Shown piece after piece: positions 1-8,194 of a DNA stretch of 64,000 nucleotides. Each line of letters starts with the position of its first letter. The first letter of the stretch is position 1. Origin of the DNA: Gammaproteobacteria bacterium (GTDB taxonomy: Bacteria; Pseudomonadota; Gammaproteobacteria; Steroidobacterales; Steroidobacteraceae); contig JANXYK010000025.1 in the NCBI GenBank assembly GCA_025350055.1, positions 27,519 through 91,518 on the forward strand, written 5' to 3'. The notes under the pieces were generated by a model, which ran no database searches, was not told where the DNA came from, and saw only the letters and a list, made by a program, of their open reading frames with translations. A program made the position numbers and the translations under genes.

Positions 1-798
1 CGCATCGGTGACGATCTCACCGCCATGCGCCGTGAAGGCCGCGGCCAGCGCCTTGGACACGGAGCCCATGCCGCCGCGCGCGAAGCCCCAGGAGCCGATC
101 GAGCCGTCCACATCGCCCATGTAGTGGTGCAGCAGCACGTAGGCCGTGCCGGGCGAGTACACGCCGAGTGCGGTGCCAATGATGCCGCTGCCCGACAGGT
201 GCGCCTTGATCAGATCGGACTCGAAATACTCGTTCATGAAATCCGCGATGCTCATGGTGTAGAAGCGGATCGTGTCGTAGATCACGCGCTCACCGAGCTT
301 GCGGAATTCCTTGCTCAGGAAAAGCATCTCGCGGATGTCGCGCGGCTTGAGCGAGGTCGGGTCGGGCGGGGTGCGCAGCAACAACGGGCGGATGAACTTG
401 CACTGGCGCATCACGTCAGTGGAATAGCGCTGGTAGGAATCGCCATCGCGCGGGCTGTGGCGCGCGAACTCGCGCCGCTGCACATCATGGTCGGTGTAAT
501 TGCCGAGGATGTCGCCCGTGCTCGTGATCGAGACGCCGCCGCCATAGGGCACGATCTGCAGGCCGTGGCGCGCGAGCTCGAGGTCGCGGAAGATCTCGGG
601 CCGCAGCAGGCTGCACACGTACGAGCAATTGGAGTAGATCCAGCCCTTCTCGATCTCGCGGCTGACCGCCGCGCCACCGATCCAAGGGTTGCGCTCGAGC
701 ACCAGCACTTTGAGGCCGGCGCGTGCCAGATACGCCGCGTTGGTCAGGCCGTTGTGGCCCGCCCCGACGACGATCGCATCGTAATTGGCTGCCCCCAC
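1..798 (-). CDS. NAD(P)/FAD-dependent oxidoreductase, phytoene-desaturase/PYROXD2-like (partial, C-terminus outside window)
   Basis: The 266 visible codons are read from the minus strand without a stop, so the gene continues beyond the left edge. The N-terminus carries the Rossmann dinucleotide motif VVGAGHNGL followed by a beta-alpha-beta unit ending in LVLERN and the FAD-contact GGAAVS, as in the CrtI/phytoene-desaturase and PYROXD2-like amino-oxidase superfamily. The start chosen is a GTG at 798, preceded by AGGAAG, which overlaps the stop region of the upstream aminotransferase; an in-frame stop lies just upstream. The 7-base gap to that gene indicates co-transcription. It probably oxidises or desaturates an amine or carbon skeleton using FAD; the substrate cannot be read from sequence. 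Confidence 0.85.
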   Translation of the reverse strand, partial: MGAANYDAIVVGAGHNGLTNAAYLARAGLKVLVLERNPWIGGAAVSREIEKGWIYSNCSYVCSLLRPEIFRDLELARHGLQIVPYGGGVSITSTGDILGNYTDHDVQRREFARHSPRDGDSYQRYSTDVMRQCKFIRPLLLRTPPDPTSLKPRDIREMLFLSKEFRKLGERVIYDTIRFYTMSIADFMNEYFESDLIKAHLSGSGIIGTALGVYSPGTAYVLLHHYMGDVDGSIGSWGFARGGMGSVSKALAAAFTAHGGEIVTDA

Positions 799-805
799 AA
801 TCTTC

Positions 806-2143
806 CTAGCCGGTCAGATGTTTCGCGTCTGCACCGCGGGTCTGGTGCAGCACGAGATCGACCGCGGTTTCGAAGCGGTTCAGGGTTTCATCCAGGCACT
901 TCGCATCGTGCGCCTCGCAGATGAACCACGGCTCACGCGAGTCGGGTTCGCACAGGATACCGAGCTCATGCAGGTGAGGTGCCATGGTGTCGTAGAAAGT
1001 GTAATCGCTGCTGGCCCAGTCGCGATAGTTGCGCGGCGGCTGTTCGGCGAAGAACAGGCCGCTCATCGAGGGGTGACCGCTGAAGGAGTGGCGGATGCCC
1101 CGCTGGCTGAGAATCTGGCTGATGCCGGCGCGCATCCGGGTGCCGTAGTCGGCAATCGTCTGCAGGGCAGGGGTCTCGGCCAGGATCTCCAGGCACTTTT
1201 CCGCGGCGGCCAGCGCCACGGAGTGGCAGGTGAAGGTGCCGCCGTGTACCACGCCCTTGCCGAACTTGCGCATGATGTCTTCGCGCCCGGCCACCACCGA
1301 GATCGGATAGCCGTTGCCCATGGCCTTGGCGAAGGTGCATATGTCGGCTTTCACGCCGAACAGCTCCTGCACGCCGCCGCGCGCCACGCGAAAGCCGGTT
1401 TTCACCTCATCGATGATCATCAATACACCATAGCGGTCGCACAGGGCGCGCGCCGCGTGCAGGAATTCCCGGGTGGCCGAGATCGAGCAGCAGTTGCCCA
1501 TGATCGGCTCGATCAGGAAGGCCGCGATCTCATGGCCGTAGGCCTTGAAGATGCTCTCCAGGCGCTCGGCGTCGTTCATCGGCGTGGCGTGCACGAGCGA
1601 GCGCAGCATGCCGGGCACACCGGCGCTGTAGGGCACCAGGTGCGGATCGCCGCCATTCGGGCGCCAGCTATCCACCGGCGTGCACCACAGTGCGGCGTCG
1701 AACAGGCCGTGGTAGCCGCCCTCGACCAGCACGTAGGAATCCTTGCCGGTGTAGGCGCGCGCCACGCGCAGCGCCGACATCACGGCCTCGGTGCCGGAGT
1801 TCGAGAAGCGCACCATCTCGGCGGCCGGCACCATGCTGGCGATGCGATCGGCCACAGCCAACTCGCGCTCGGTGGAGAGGGCGAACACGCCACCGACTTC
1901 CATGCCAGCACGCGCGGCGGCGTCGACCCGGTCGTCGGCGTAACCCAGGATGCAGGGGCCATAAGCCAGGCGGTAGTCAATGTATTCGTTGCCATCGATA
2001 TCCGTCAGCCGGGCGCCCTTGCCCTTGGCGACGTAGATGGTCCGCTCCTCACCCCAGTAGCGGAAGTTGGAAGACACCCCCAGCGGCAAGCGCTTGATGG
2101 CCTTCTGGAACTGCGCGTTGGACTTCTTGAGGCTGCGCGTCAT
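806..2143 (-). CDS. PLP-dependent class III aminotransferase (glutamate-1-semialdehyde aminomutase-like)
   Basis: This 445-residue protein is a fold-type I, class III aminotransferase. Visible features are SNSGTEAV (PLP phosphate contact), the GGYHG segment, the IIDEVKTGFR block with the cofactor Asp, and FAKAMGNG containing the Schiff-base lysine (about K273). Family members transfer an amino group between a substrate omega- or beta-amine and a keto acid, or move it within the molecule. The ATG at 2143 has AGGAG about nine bases upstream; a longer reading frame upstream lacks such a site. It lies in an operon with the FAD oxidoreductase downstream and is divergent from a BetI-like regulator. 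Because it sits beside amine-uptake and oxygenase genes and not heme genes, an amine-catabolic role is more likely than heme synthesis; that is inference. Confidence 0.88.
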   Translation of the reverse strand: MTRSLKKSNAQFQKAIKRLPLGVSSNFRYWGEERTIYVAKGKGARLTDIDGNEYIDYRLAYGPCILGYADDRVDAAARAGMEVGGVFALSTERELAVADRIASMVPAAEMVRFSNSGTEAVMSALRVARAYTGKDSYVLVEGGYHGLFDAALWCTPVDSWRPNGGDPHLVPYSAGVPGMLRSLVHATPMNDAERLESIFKAYGHEIAAFLIEPIMGNCCSISATREFLHAARALCDRYGVLMIIDEVKTGFRVARGGVQELFGVKADICTFAKAMGNGYPISVVAGREDIMRKFGKGVVHGGTFTCHSVALAAAEKCLEILAETPALQTIADYGTRMRAGISQILSQRGIRHSFSGHPSMSGLFFAEQPPRNYRDWASSDYTFYDTMAPHLHELGILCEPDSREPWFICEAHDAKCLDETLNRFETAVDLVLHQTRGADAKHLTG

Positions 2144-2245
2144 GGGGTGGTACTCCTGCCGGTTTGGCCTTTTGTGATCCCCCCGGGGATGGCCCCCTGG
2201 AGCCCGGCAAGGTTCCCACAAACCGGGTCTGCCGTCCATTCCCAC

Positions 2246-2271
2246 TGAATAGCCATTCATTCATTGCAATG
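2246..2271. promoter_or_regulatory. Candidate operator in the divergent aminotransferase/TetR promoter region
   Basis: The 156-base gap between the divergent aminotransferase and regulator genes contains an inverted repeat TGAAT-agcc-ATTCA (2246-2259) followed at once by the perfect palindrome CATTGCAATG (2262-2271). TetR-family proteins usually bind such palindromes next to their own genes, so this is the best operator candidate here. The arms are short and no footprint is known, so the call is tentative. Confidence 0.3.
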
Positions 2272-2299
2272 CGGCCCGGGGAGGCTAGAATCGGGCCCA

Positions 2300-3058
2300 A
2301 TGCCGGCGGCGCGAGCGCTCCGGCGGCCGCGTATGCAGGGGTCGAATCTGAACAGGAAACGTCCGCGGGCGGGGCAGGCGCGGCGCCGCACGGCGCCGGC
2401 CGGCGAGCGCCGGCAGCAATTGATCGCCGCCACCATCCGCAGCATCGCCAAGCGCGGGCTGGGGGAGACCACCATCGCGACCGTGGCGCGCGAGGCCGGG
2501 CTCAGCCAGGGCATCATCAACCTGCATTTTCGCAGCAAGGAGCGCCTGCTCACCGAGACGCTGCGCAGCCTCTCCGACGAGTACCGCGATGCCTGCCGCG
2601 ATGCCTCGGCTGCGGCCGAGATTTCGCCCGCCGCGGGCCTCGCGGCGATGGTCGACATCGATTTCCGGCGCGACCTGTGTACCCGCGACAAGCTGGCGGT
2701 GTGGTTCGCCTTCTGGGGCGAGCGCAAATTCCGGCCCACTTACCGGCGGCTGTGCGCCGCGCGCGACAAGTACTACGACGACATGGCGCGCACCATGTGC
2801 GCGCGCGTATGCGAGCAGGGCGACTATCCCGGCCTGGAACCCGTGCTCGTGGCCGAGGGCCTCTCGGCACTCACCGACGGCCTGTGGCTCGACCTGCTGG
2901 TGAGGTCGGACACGATGAGCAAGGCGCTGGCCAGGCGCATCACGCTCGCGTACCTGGCGAACGCATTCCCTAAACATTTCAGTCCACCGAGCGCGGCCGA
3001 CGGGAACCCGATGCGCGCGCGCGCAGGAACCAAGGATCATGCACATCAGGCTCGATGA
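2300..3058 (+). CDS. TetR/AcrR-family transcriptional regulator, BetI-like
   Basis: This is a DNA-binding repressor-type protein of about 252 residues. An N-terminal TetR helix-turn-helix is visible: RRQQLIAATIRSIAKRG, then TIATVAREAGLSQGIINLHF. The ligand domain contains LAVWFAFWGERKFRPTYRRL and ALTDGLWLDLL, which match the pattern of BetI, the choline-responsive repressor (WLAFW and ALIDGLWLR). The start is uncertain: ATG 2300 has GGGGAGG 15 bases upstream, and ATG 2333 would remove 11 residues. Its stop overlaps the first 20 bases of the acyl-CoA dehydrogenase gene. It probably controls the divergent clusters in response to a small amine or its metabolite, by analogy with BetI. Confidence 0.85.
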   Translation: MPAARALRRPRMQGSNLNRKRPRAGQARRRTAPAGERRQQLIAATIRSIAKRGLGETTIATVAREAGLSQGIINLHFRSKERLLTETLRSLSDEYRDACRDASAAAEISPAAGLAAMVDIDFRRDLCTRDKLAVWFAFWGERKFRPTYRRLCAARDKYYDDMARTMCARVCEQGDYPGLEPVLVAEGLSALTDGLWLDLLVRSDTMSKALARRITLAYLANAFPKHFSPPSAADGNPMRARAGTKDHAHQAR

Positions 3059-4205
3059 AACGGCGCTGGCCTGGCGGGAGCGCGCTGCGCAGTTTGCCAC
3101 TCAGGAACTGATTCCCTTCGAGGTCGAGGCGGAATTCAACAGCGGCGTGCTGCCCACGGAAGTGCGCAAGCACCAACGCAAGCTGGCCATTGAACTCGGC
3201 TTCAGCGGCATGGATGTGCCGCGGGCCCATGGAGGGCGCGAGGCCCGCGTGGTCGACCAGGTGGCCGTCTGGGAGCAGCTCGGCCGGGTCACCAATGCGC
3301 TGTGCTGGTGTTTTTCCGAGGCGCAGCGCTGGATGTTCGAAGTCTGCAGCCCCGCGCAGCTCGAGCGCTACATCCTGCCGCTGGTCAGCGGCAAGCGCAA
3401 AGAATGCTATGCGATCACCGAGAGTGGCTCGGGCTCGGAGGTCGACATCCAGGCCACCGCGCGCCGCAGCGAGGGCGGCTACCTGATCAACGGCGAGAAG
3501 TGGTACGTGACCAGCGCCAACCATGCCGATTTTTTTATCCTGCAGGCCGCGCTCACCGATGGGCCACATGCCGGCTCGCACTCGCTGTTCTTCATCGACA
3601 AGGACCAGCCCGGCATCGAACTGCTGCGCACGCCGCTGTTCAGCCACACTTTCAGCGATCATCACCCCACCTACCGCTTCCATGACGTGAAGGTGAGTGA
3701 TGCCCAGCGACTGGGGCCCGAGGGCGATGGCATGCGCTGCACGCATAGCTGGTTCCGCCGCGAGCGGCTGATGATCGCCGCGCGCTGCTGCGGTGCCGCG
3801 GGTCGCATGATCGAAGAGGCACGTGCCTTTGCCGAGTCGCGCATGATCAGCGGCGAGCCACTGGCCGAGAAGCAGATGATCCAGGCGATGCTGGCCGACA
3901 GCGTCACCGAGCTGTGGGCAGCGCGCCTGCTCACCTACGAAACCGCGGCCGCGCACGATCGCGGCGATGCACTGCACTCTCTCCATGCGCAATGCTCGAT
4001 CGCCAAGCTCTATGCCTCCGAGGCTGCGAACCGCATTGCCGATCGGGTGCTGCAGATCTTCGGCGGGCGCGGCTATATGCGCGAGAATTCAGTGGAGCGC
4101 TTCTTCCGCGAACTGCGCGTCGATCGCATCTGGGAAGGCTCGAGCGAAGTGCAGCGCCTGATCATCGCGCGCGCCTTTCGCAAGCGCGGCTTCGAGGGCA
4201 TGTAG
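3039..4205 (+). CDS. Acyl-CoA dehydrogenase family protein
   Basis: The 388-residue protein has the full acyl-CoA dehydrogenase layout: an N-terminal helical domain, the central FAD-binding signature YAITESGSGSEV and GEKWYVTSA, and a C-terminal helical domain with FGGRGYM. The catalytic-base Glu is present in RIWEGSSEVQ (about E366). It would alpha,beta-dehydrogenate an acyl-CoA (or a related carboxylate) and pass electrons to ETF. The ATG at 3039 has AGGA with short spacing upstream. The stop codon shares a base with the GTG start of the next gene, so it is the first enzyme gene of a tight operon with the ABC importer. In carnitine-type pathways a related enzyme, CaiA, acts on crotonobetainyl-CoA; the substrate here is unknown. 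Confidence 0.9.
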   Translation: MHIRLDETALAWRERAAQFATQELIPFEVEAEFNSGVLPTEVRKHQRKLAIELGFSGMDVPRAHGGREARVVDQVAVWEQLGRVTNALCWCFSEAQRWMFEVCSPAQLERYILPLVSGKRKECYAITESGSGSEVDIQATARRSEGGYLINGEKWYVTSANHADFFILQAALTDGPHAGSHSLFFIDKDQPGIELLRTPLFSHTFSDHHPTYRFHDVKVSDAQRLGPEGDGMRCTHSWFRRERLMIAARCCGAAGRMIEEARAFAESRMISGEPLAEKQMIQAMLADSVTELWAARLLTYETAAAHDRGDALHSLHAQCSIAKLYASEAANRIADRVLQIFGGRGYMRENSVERFFRELRVDRIWEGSSEVQRLIIARAFRKRGFEGM

Positions 4206-5353
4206 TGGCGCCACGACGCGCGTTGCGATGGGCCGCGCTGCTGGTGACAGTGGCGGTCGCGTTGGCGGTGGCGCTGTCCTTGCGGCCGCCCGTGGCGCCA
4301 GCGCGGGCAGCGGGTGCGCCGGCGGCCGAAGAGCAGCTGCTCAACATCTTCACCTGGCCCGACTACATCGCCCCCGACACGATCGCCAATTTCGAGCGCG
4401 AATACGGCATCAAGGTCAACTACGACACCTACGATTCCACTGAGATGGCCGAGGCGCGCCTACTCGCAGGCCACACCGGCTACGACGTCGTCGACCATGC
4501 CGAGCGCTACTCGGCGCGGCTGATTCCCATCGGTGTGTACCAGCCGCTGGACAAGAGCAAGCTCACGAACTGGGGCAATCTCGATCCCTGGGTACTGCAG
4601 TGGCTCGATACCTCGGATCCGGGCAACCGCTACGGCGTGCCTTATCTGTGGGGCACCACCGGCTTCACCTACAACGAGCGCATGATCCGCGAGCGCATGC
4701 CCAATGCGCCGGTGACCAGCGGCGACATGCTGTTCAAGCCCGAAGTGGCCAAGAAGTTCGCCGATTGCGGCATCACCTTCATCGATGAGCCCACCGATGT
4801 GATCCCGATGGCGATGGCCTACCTGGGCCGCGACCCCAACAGCCTGGATCCGAAGGACCTCGCCGACGTCGAGGCGCTGCTCAATGGTGTGCGCCCGTAT
4901 ATCCGCTACTTCAGTTCTGCCAAGATGCTGATCGATCTGCCCAATGAAGAGGTATGCGTGGCGATGAGCTGGTCGGGTGACTATTCGCAGGCGATGCTGC
5001 GTGCCCGGCAGGCCGGCCGTCCGGTGAAGCTCGCCTACACCACGCCGCGCGAGGGCGCGCTGGCCTGGTTCGACATGTGGTTCATTCCGGCCGACGCCCC
5101 GCATCCGAACAATGCCCATCTGTTCCTGAATTACCTGCTGCGACCGAGCGTGATCGCCGCGGTCAGCAACGAAACCCGCTACGCATCGCCCAATATCAAG
5201 GCCCTGCCGCTGTTGCTGCCCGAGGTGCGCAATGACCCTGCCGTGTATCCGCCGGAATCGGTGCGCAACCGGTTGTTCAAGGGTGTGCTGCGCGATCCCA
5301 AGGAAGAGCGTACCCGCTCGCGCCTGTGGTCGCGGGTGAAGGCGCGCCTGTGA
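4205..5353 (+). CDS. Extracellular solute-binding protein, polyamine (PotD/PotF) type
   Basis: This is the periplasmic binding component (about 382 residues) of the ABC importer encoded by the next three genes. The N-terminus has a basic start and a long hydrophobic signal (ALLVTVAVALAVALSL) ending near an Ala-rich cleavage region. The mature protein begins LLNIFTWPDYIAPDTI, the typical start of spermidine/putrescine-binding proteins. PotD/PotF-type hallmarks continue with YDVVDHAERYSARLI, VPYLWGTTGFTYN and VCVAMSWSGDYSQAM. The GTG start at 4205 overlaps the preceding TAG and has GAGGGC upstream. The ligand may be a polyamine, a quaternary amine or another cationic amine; aromatic cage residues cannot be assigned without a model. 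Confidence 0.88.
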   Translation: MAPRRALRWAALLVTVAVALAVALSLRPPVAPARAAGAPAAEEQLLNIFTWPDYIAPDTIANFEREYGIKVNYDTYDSTEMAEARLLAGHTGYDVVDHAERYSARLIPIGVYQPLDKSKLTNWGNLDPWVLQWLDTSDPGNRYGVPYLWGTTGFTYNERMIRERMPNAPVTSGDMLFKPEVAKKFADCGITFIDEPTDVIPMAMAYLGRDPNSLDPKDLADVEALLNGVRPYIRYFSSAKMLIDLPNEEVCVAMSWSGDYSQAMLRARQAGRPVKLAYTTPREGALAWFDMWFIPADAPHPNNAHLFLNYLLRPSVIAAVSNETRYASPNIKALPLLLPEVRNDPAVYPPESVRNRLFKGVLRDPKEERTRSRLWSRVKARL

Positions 5354-6450
5354 ACGAAGCCACACCGATGGTGCAGATCCGCGGCCTGTCGAAGCATTTC
5401 GACGGCGTGGTGGCAGTGAACAATGTCTCGCTCGATATCCAGCGCGGCGAACTGTTTGCGATCCTCGGCAGCTCCGGCTGCGGCAAGACCACGTTGCTGC
5501 GCATGCTGGCCGGCTTCGAGCGGCCGAGCTCGGGCCAGATCCTGATCGACGGCGTGGACATGACCGAGGCGCCGCCCTATGAGCGGCCGGTCAATCTGAT
5601 GTTCCAGTCCTACGCGCTGTTCCCTCACATGAGCGTGGAAGGGAATGTGGGCTATGGCCTGCGCAAGGAAGGGCTGCCGGCGGCGCAGATCCGTGAGCGC
5701 GTGGCGGAAATGCTGGCGCTGGTGAAGCTCGATAACCTGGCCGCGCGCAAGCCCGACAAATTGTCCGGCGGGCAACAGCAGCGCGTGGCATTGGCGCGCG
5801 CGCTGGTCAAACGCCCGAAGCTCCTGTTGCTCGATGAGCCGCTGGCGGCGCTCGACCGGAAACTGCGCGAGCACACGCAATTCGAACTGGCCAACCTGCA
5901 ATACCAACTCGGCACCACCTTCGTCGTGGTGACGCACGACCAGGACGAGGCCATGGTGCTCGCGAGTCGCATTGCGGTGATGGCCGAGGGCCGCATCGCA
6001 CAGGTGGGTACGCCGGCCGAGGTCTATGAGTATCCCGCCAATCGCCACGTGGCCAGCTTTGTCGGCAACATCAATCTCATCGATGGCGTGGTGACCGACG
6101 CCGGGGCAGGGCGCGCGACCTTGCGCTGCGAGGCGCTCAATGCCTCGCTCAGCGTGGTGTGTGAGGACGCACCGGCGGCTGGCGCAGCCCTGTGCATTGC
6201 GGTGCGCCCCGAAAAGATCACCATCAGCCGCGCGGCGCCGGAAGGCCAGGATCGCAACGTCGTCAAAGGCGTGGTGCGCGATCTGGGGTACTTTGGCGAT
6301 CAATCCTTGTATCGGGTGCGATTAAGTAGTGGCACCGTGCTGCAGGTCAGCGCCCAGAACCTGCGCCGCTCGGCGAGTCTCACGATCGAATGGGATGACG
6401 AGGTGTATCTGTCGTGGGAAGTGGCCAGCACGATCCCGCTGCGTTCCTGA
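5350..6450 (+). CDS. ABC transporter ATP-binding protein, PotA/PotG type
   Basis: This is the ATPase of the amine-type importer, about 366 residues. It shows Walker A GSSGCGKTT, Q-loop NLMFQSYALFPHM, signature [15 protein letters not shown], Walker B LLLLDEPLAALD and the switch VVVTHDQDEAM. The C-terminal part carries the TOBE-type regulatory domain (ALCIAVRPEKI). The GTG start at 5350 makes a 4-base GTGA overlap with the binding-protein stop; an earlier in-frame start at 5326 would lie inside that gene. Two copies act with the two permeases that follow. Confidence 0.92.
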   Translation: MNEATPMVQIRGLSKHFDGVVAVNNVSLDIQRGELFAILGSSGCGKTTLLRMLAGFERPSSGQILIDGVDMTEAPPYERPVNLMFQSYALFPHMSVEGNVGYGLRKEGLPAAQIRERVAEMLALVKLDNLAARKPDKLSGGQQQRVALARALVKRPKLLLLDEPLAALDRKLREHTQFELANLQYQLGTTFVVVTHDQDEAMVLASRIAVMAEGRIAQVGTPAEVYEYPANRHVASFVGNINLIDGVVTDAGAGRATLRCEALNASLSVVCEDAPAAGAALCIAVRPEKITISRAAPEGQDRNVVKGVVRDLGYFGDQSLYRVRLSSGTVLQVSAQNLRRSASLTIEWDDEVYLSWEVASTIPLRS

Positions 6451-6476
6451 GCCAGCCTTGTGAACACACCCGTCAA

Positions 6477-7391
6477 GTGAGCGCGCCAGCCAAAAAGGCC
6501 ACCGATCCGCAGTTGTGGCTGCGGCGCGCGCTGCGCATGCCGTACCTGTGGCTGCTGCTGTTCTTCCTCGCGCCCTTCCTGATCATCCTGAAGATCAGCG
6601 TGGCGGAGCCGATGATCGCGCAGCCGCCCTTCAGCGCGCTGCTGGTGTGGGGCGCGCATGGCCTGCAGGGCATCCGCGCCACCTTCGAGAATTACAGCTT
6701 CCTGTTCCGCGACGGCTACTACGGCATCATCGTGCTCTCGTCGCTGAAGATGGCCGCGATCGGCACCGTGTTGTGCCTGCTGCTGGGCTATCCGATGGCC
6801 TATTTCATTGCCCGCCAGCCGCCGCGCCGCCGCCAGATGTTGCTGCTCGCCGTGATCCTGCCGTTCTGGATCTCCTTCCTGCTGCGCGTCTACGCCTGGA
6901 TCGGCCTGCTCGACAACCACGGCATCATCAACCACGCGTTGATGAGTATGGGCATCATCCACAAGCCGCTGGCGATGCTCTACAACGATTTCGCGGTGTA
7001 TCTGGGCATCGTCTATTCCTACCTGCCGTTCATGATCCTGCCGCTGTATTCCACGCTCGAGCGGCTGAACGTCGATCTGCTGGATGCCGCGGCCGATCTG
7101 GGCGCACGCCGCTGGCGCGCCTTTGTCGATGTGACCTTGCCGCTCTCGATGCCCGGCATTCTCGGTGGGTGCCTGCTGGTGTTCATCCCGGCGGTGGGCG
7201 AGTTCACGATTCCGGCGCTGCTGGGCGGCGCCGACACGCTGATGATCGGCCGCGTGATGTGGGATGAATTCTTCGTGAGCCGCGACTGGCCGGTGGCCTC
7301 GGCCGTGTCAGTGGTGCTGCTGCTGCTGCTGATCGCGCCGATTCTCTGGTTCCAGCACCTGCAGAATCGTGAGCACGAGGCCGGATCATGA
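6477..7391 (+). CDS. ABC transporter permease, PotB/PotH type
   Basis: This is an inner-membrane permease of about 304 residues with roughly six transmembrane segments, the first being LWLLLFFLAPFLIILKI. The cytoplasmic EAA-type loop that docks the ATPase is seen as LDAAADLGARRWRAFVDVTLPLSMPGI. The GTG at 6477 is preferred because it gives a normal N-terminus just after the ATPase gene. An upstream GTG at 6414 would overlap the ATPase gene by 37 bases, and neither has a strong ribosome-binding site. It overlaps the next permease gene by four bases and forms the heterodimeric channel with it. Confidence 0.88.
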   Translation: MSAPAKKATDPQLWLRRALRMPYLWLLLFFLAPFLIILKISVAEPMIAQPPFSALLVWGAHGLQGIRATFENYSFLFRDGYYGIIVLSSLKMAAIGTVLCLLLGYPMAYFIARQPPRRRQMLLLAVILPFWISFLLRVYAWIGLLDNHGIINHALMSMGIIHKPLAMLYNDFAVYLGIVYSYLPFMILPLYSTLERLNVDLLDAAADLGARRWRAFVDVTLPLSMPGILGGCLLVFIPAVGEFTIPALLGGADTLMIGRVMWDEFFVSRDWPVASAVSVVLLLLLIAPILWFQHLQNREHEAGS

Positions 7392-8194
7392 GGCGCCGTT
7401 CGATCTTCCTGATCAGCGTCGCCTGCTTCGGCTATGCGCTGCTCTACATGCCGATCGTGTCGGTGGTCGTGTATTCCTTCAATGCCTCGCGGCTCGTGAC
7501 CCTGTGGGGAGGATTCTCCACGCGCTGGTACGTGAGCCTGCTGTCGGACGACAAGCTGCTGGCGGCGGCCTTCCTCAGCCTGCGCATCGCGGTGGTCAGT
7601 GCCACGCTCGCGACCGCGCTGGGCGCGATTGTCGCCTTGGCCTTGCACCGCGTGCGCCGCATTCCTGGGCGCATCCTGCTCAGCGGCATGATCACGGCGC
7701 CGCTGGTGATGCCGGAAATCATCACCGGCCTCTCGCTGCTGTTCCTGTTTATTTCGATGGCGAGCCTGATCGGCTGGCCGGCCAGCCGTGGCGCGCTCAC
7801 CATCACCATTGCGCACGTCACCTTCTCGATGGCCTACGTGGTCGTCGTGGTGCGCTCGCGGCTCGCGGTAATGGACGAGTCGCTGGAGGAGGCGGCCATG
7901 GACCTGGGCGGTCGTCCACTGGCGGTGTTCTTCGACGTCACGGTGCCGATGCTGCTGCCGGCGCTGCTGTCCGGGTGGTTGCTGGCCTTCACGCTCTCGC
8001 TCGACGACCTGGTGATTTCCAGTTTTGTCTCTGGGCCGGGCGCCACCACCTTGCCGATGCTGATCTTCGCCAAGGTGAAGCTCGGCGTGACACCGGACAT
8101 CAACGCGATCACAACCATCATCATTGGCCTGGTGATCGTGGCGGTCACCACAGCCGGGCTCGTGACCAACCGGCGCAAGGCGGCCAGCGCATGA
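7388..8194 (+). CDS. ABC transporter permease, PotC/PotI type
   Basis: The second permease, of 268 residues, has about six transmembrane helices starting with IFLISVACFGYALLYMPIV and the motif VYSFNASR typical of PotC/PotI proteins. The EAA loop reads LEEAAMDLGGRPLAVFFDVTVP, and the later segment FTLSLDDLVISSFVSGPG is a family hallmark. The ATG start makes an ATGA overlap with the first permease, and its stop overlaps the Rieske oxygenase start in the same way. Transport and oxidation genes are therefore one transcription unit. Confidence 0.92.
   Translation: MRRRSIFLISVACFGYALLYMPIVSVVVYSFNASRLVTLWGGFSTRWYVSLLSDDKLLAAAFLSLRIAVVSATLATALGAIVALALHRVRRIPGRILLSGMITAPLVMPEIITGLSLLFLFISMASLIGWPASRGALTITIAHVTFSMAYVVVVVRSRLAVMDESLEEAAMDLGGRPLAVFFDVTVPMLLPALLSGWLLAFTLSLDDLVISSFVSGPGATTLPMLIFAKVKLGVTPDINAITTIIIGLVIVAVTTAGLVTNRRKAASA

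Noticed and set aside
806..2143. Naming the aminotransferase hemL
   Set aside because: The fold is the same, but the neighbours are amine-catabolic and an additional housekeeping hemL would be expected elsewhere.
785..2248. Long open frame on the plus strand opposite the aminotransferase
   Set aside because: It is the antisense of a clear class III aminotransferase and its translation has no family features; such frames are common in GC-rich DNA.
4460..6303. Long minus-strand frames opposite the binding-protein and ATPase genes
   Set aside because: They mirror conserved genes and have His/Arg/Ala-biased translations without motifs.
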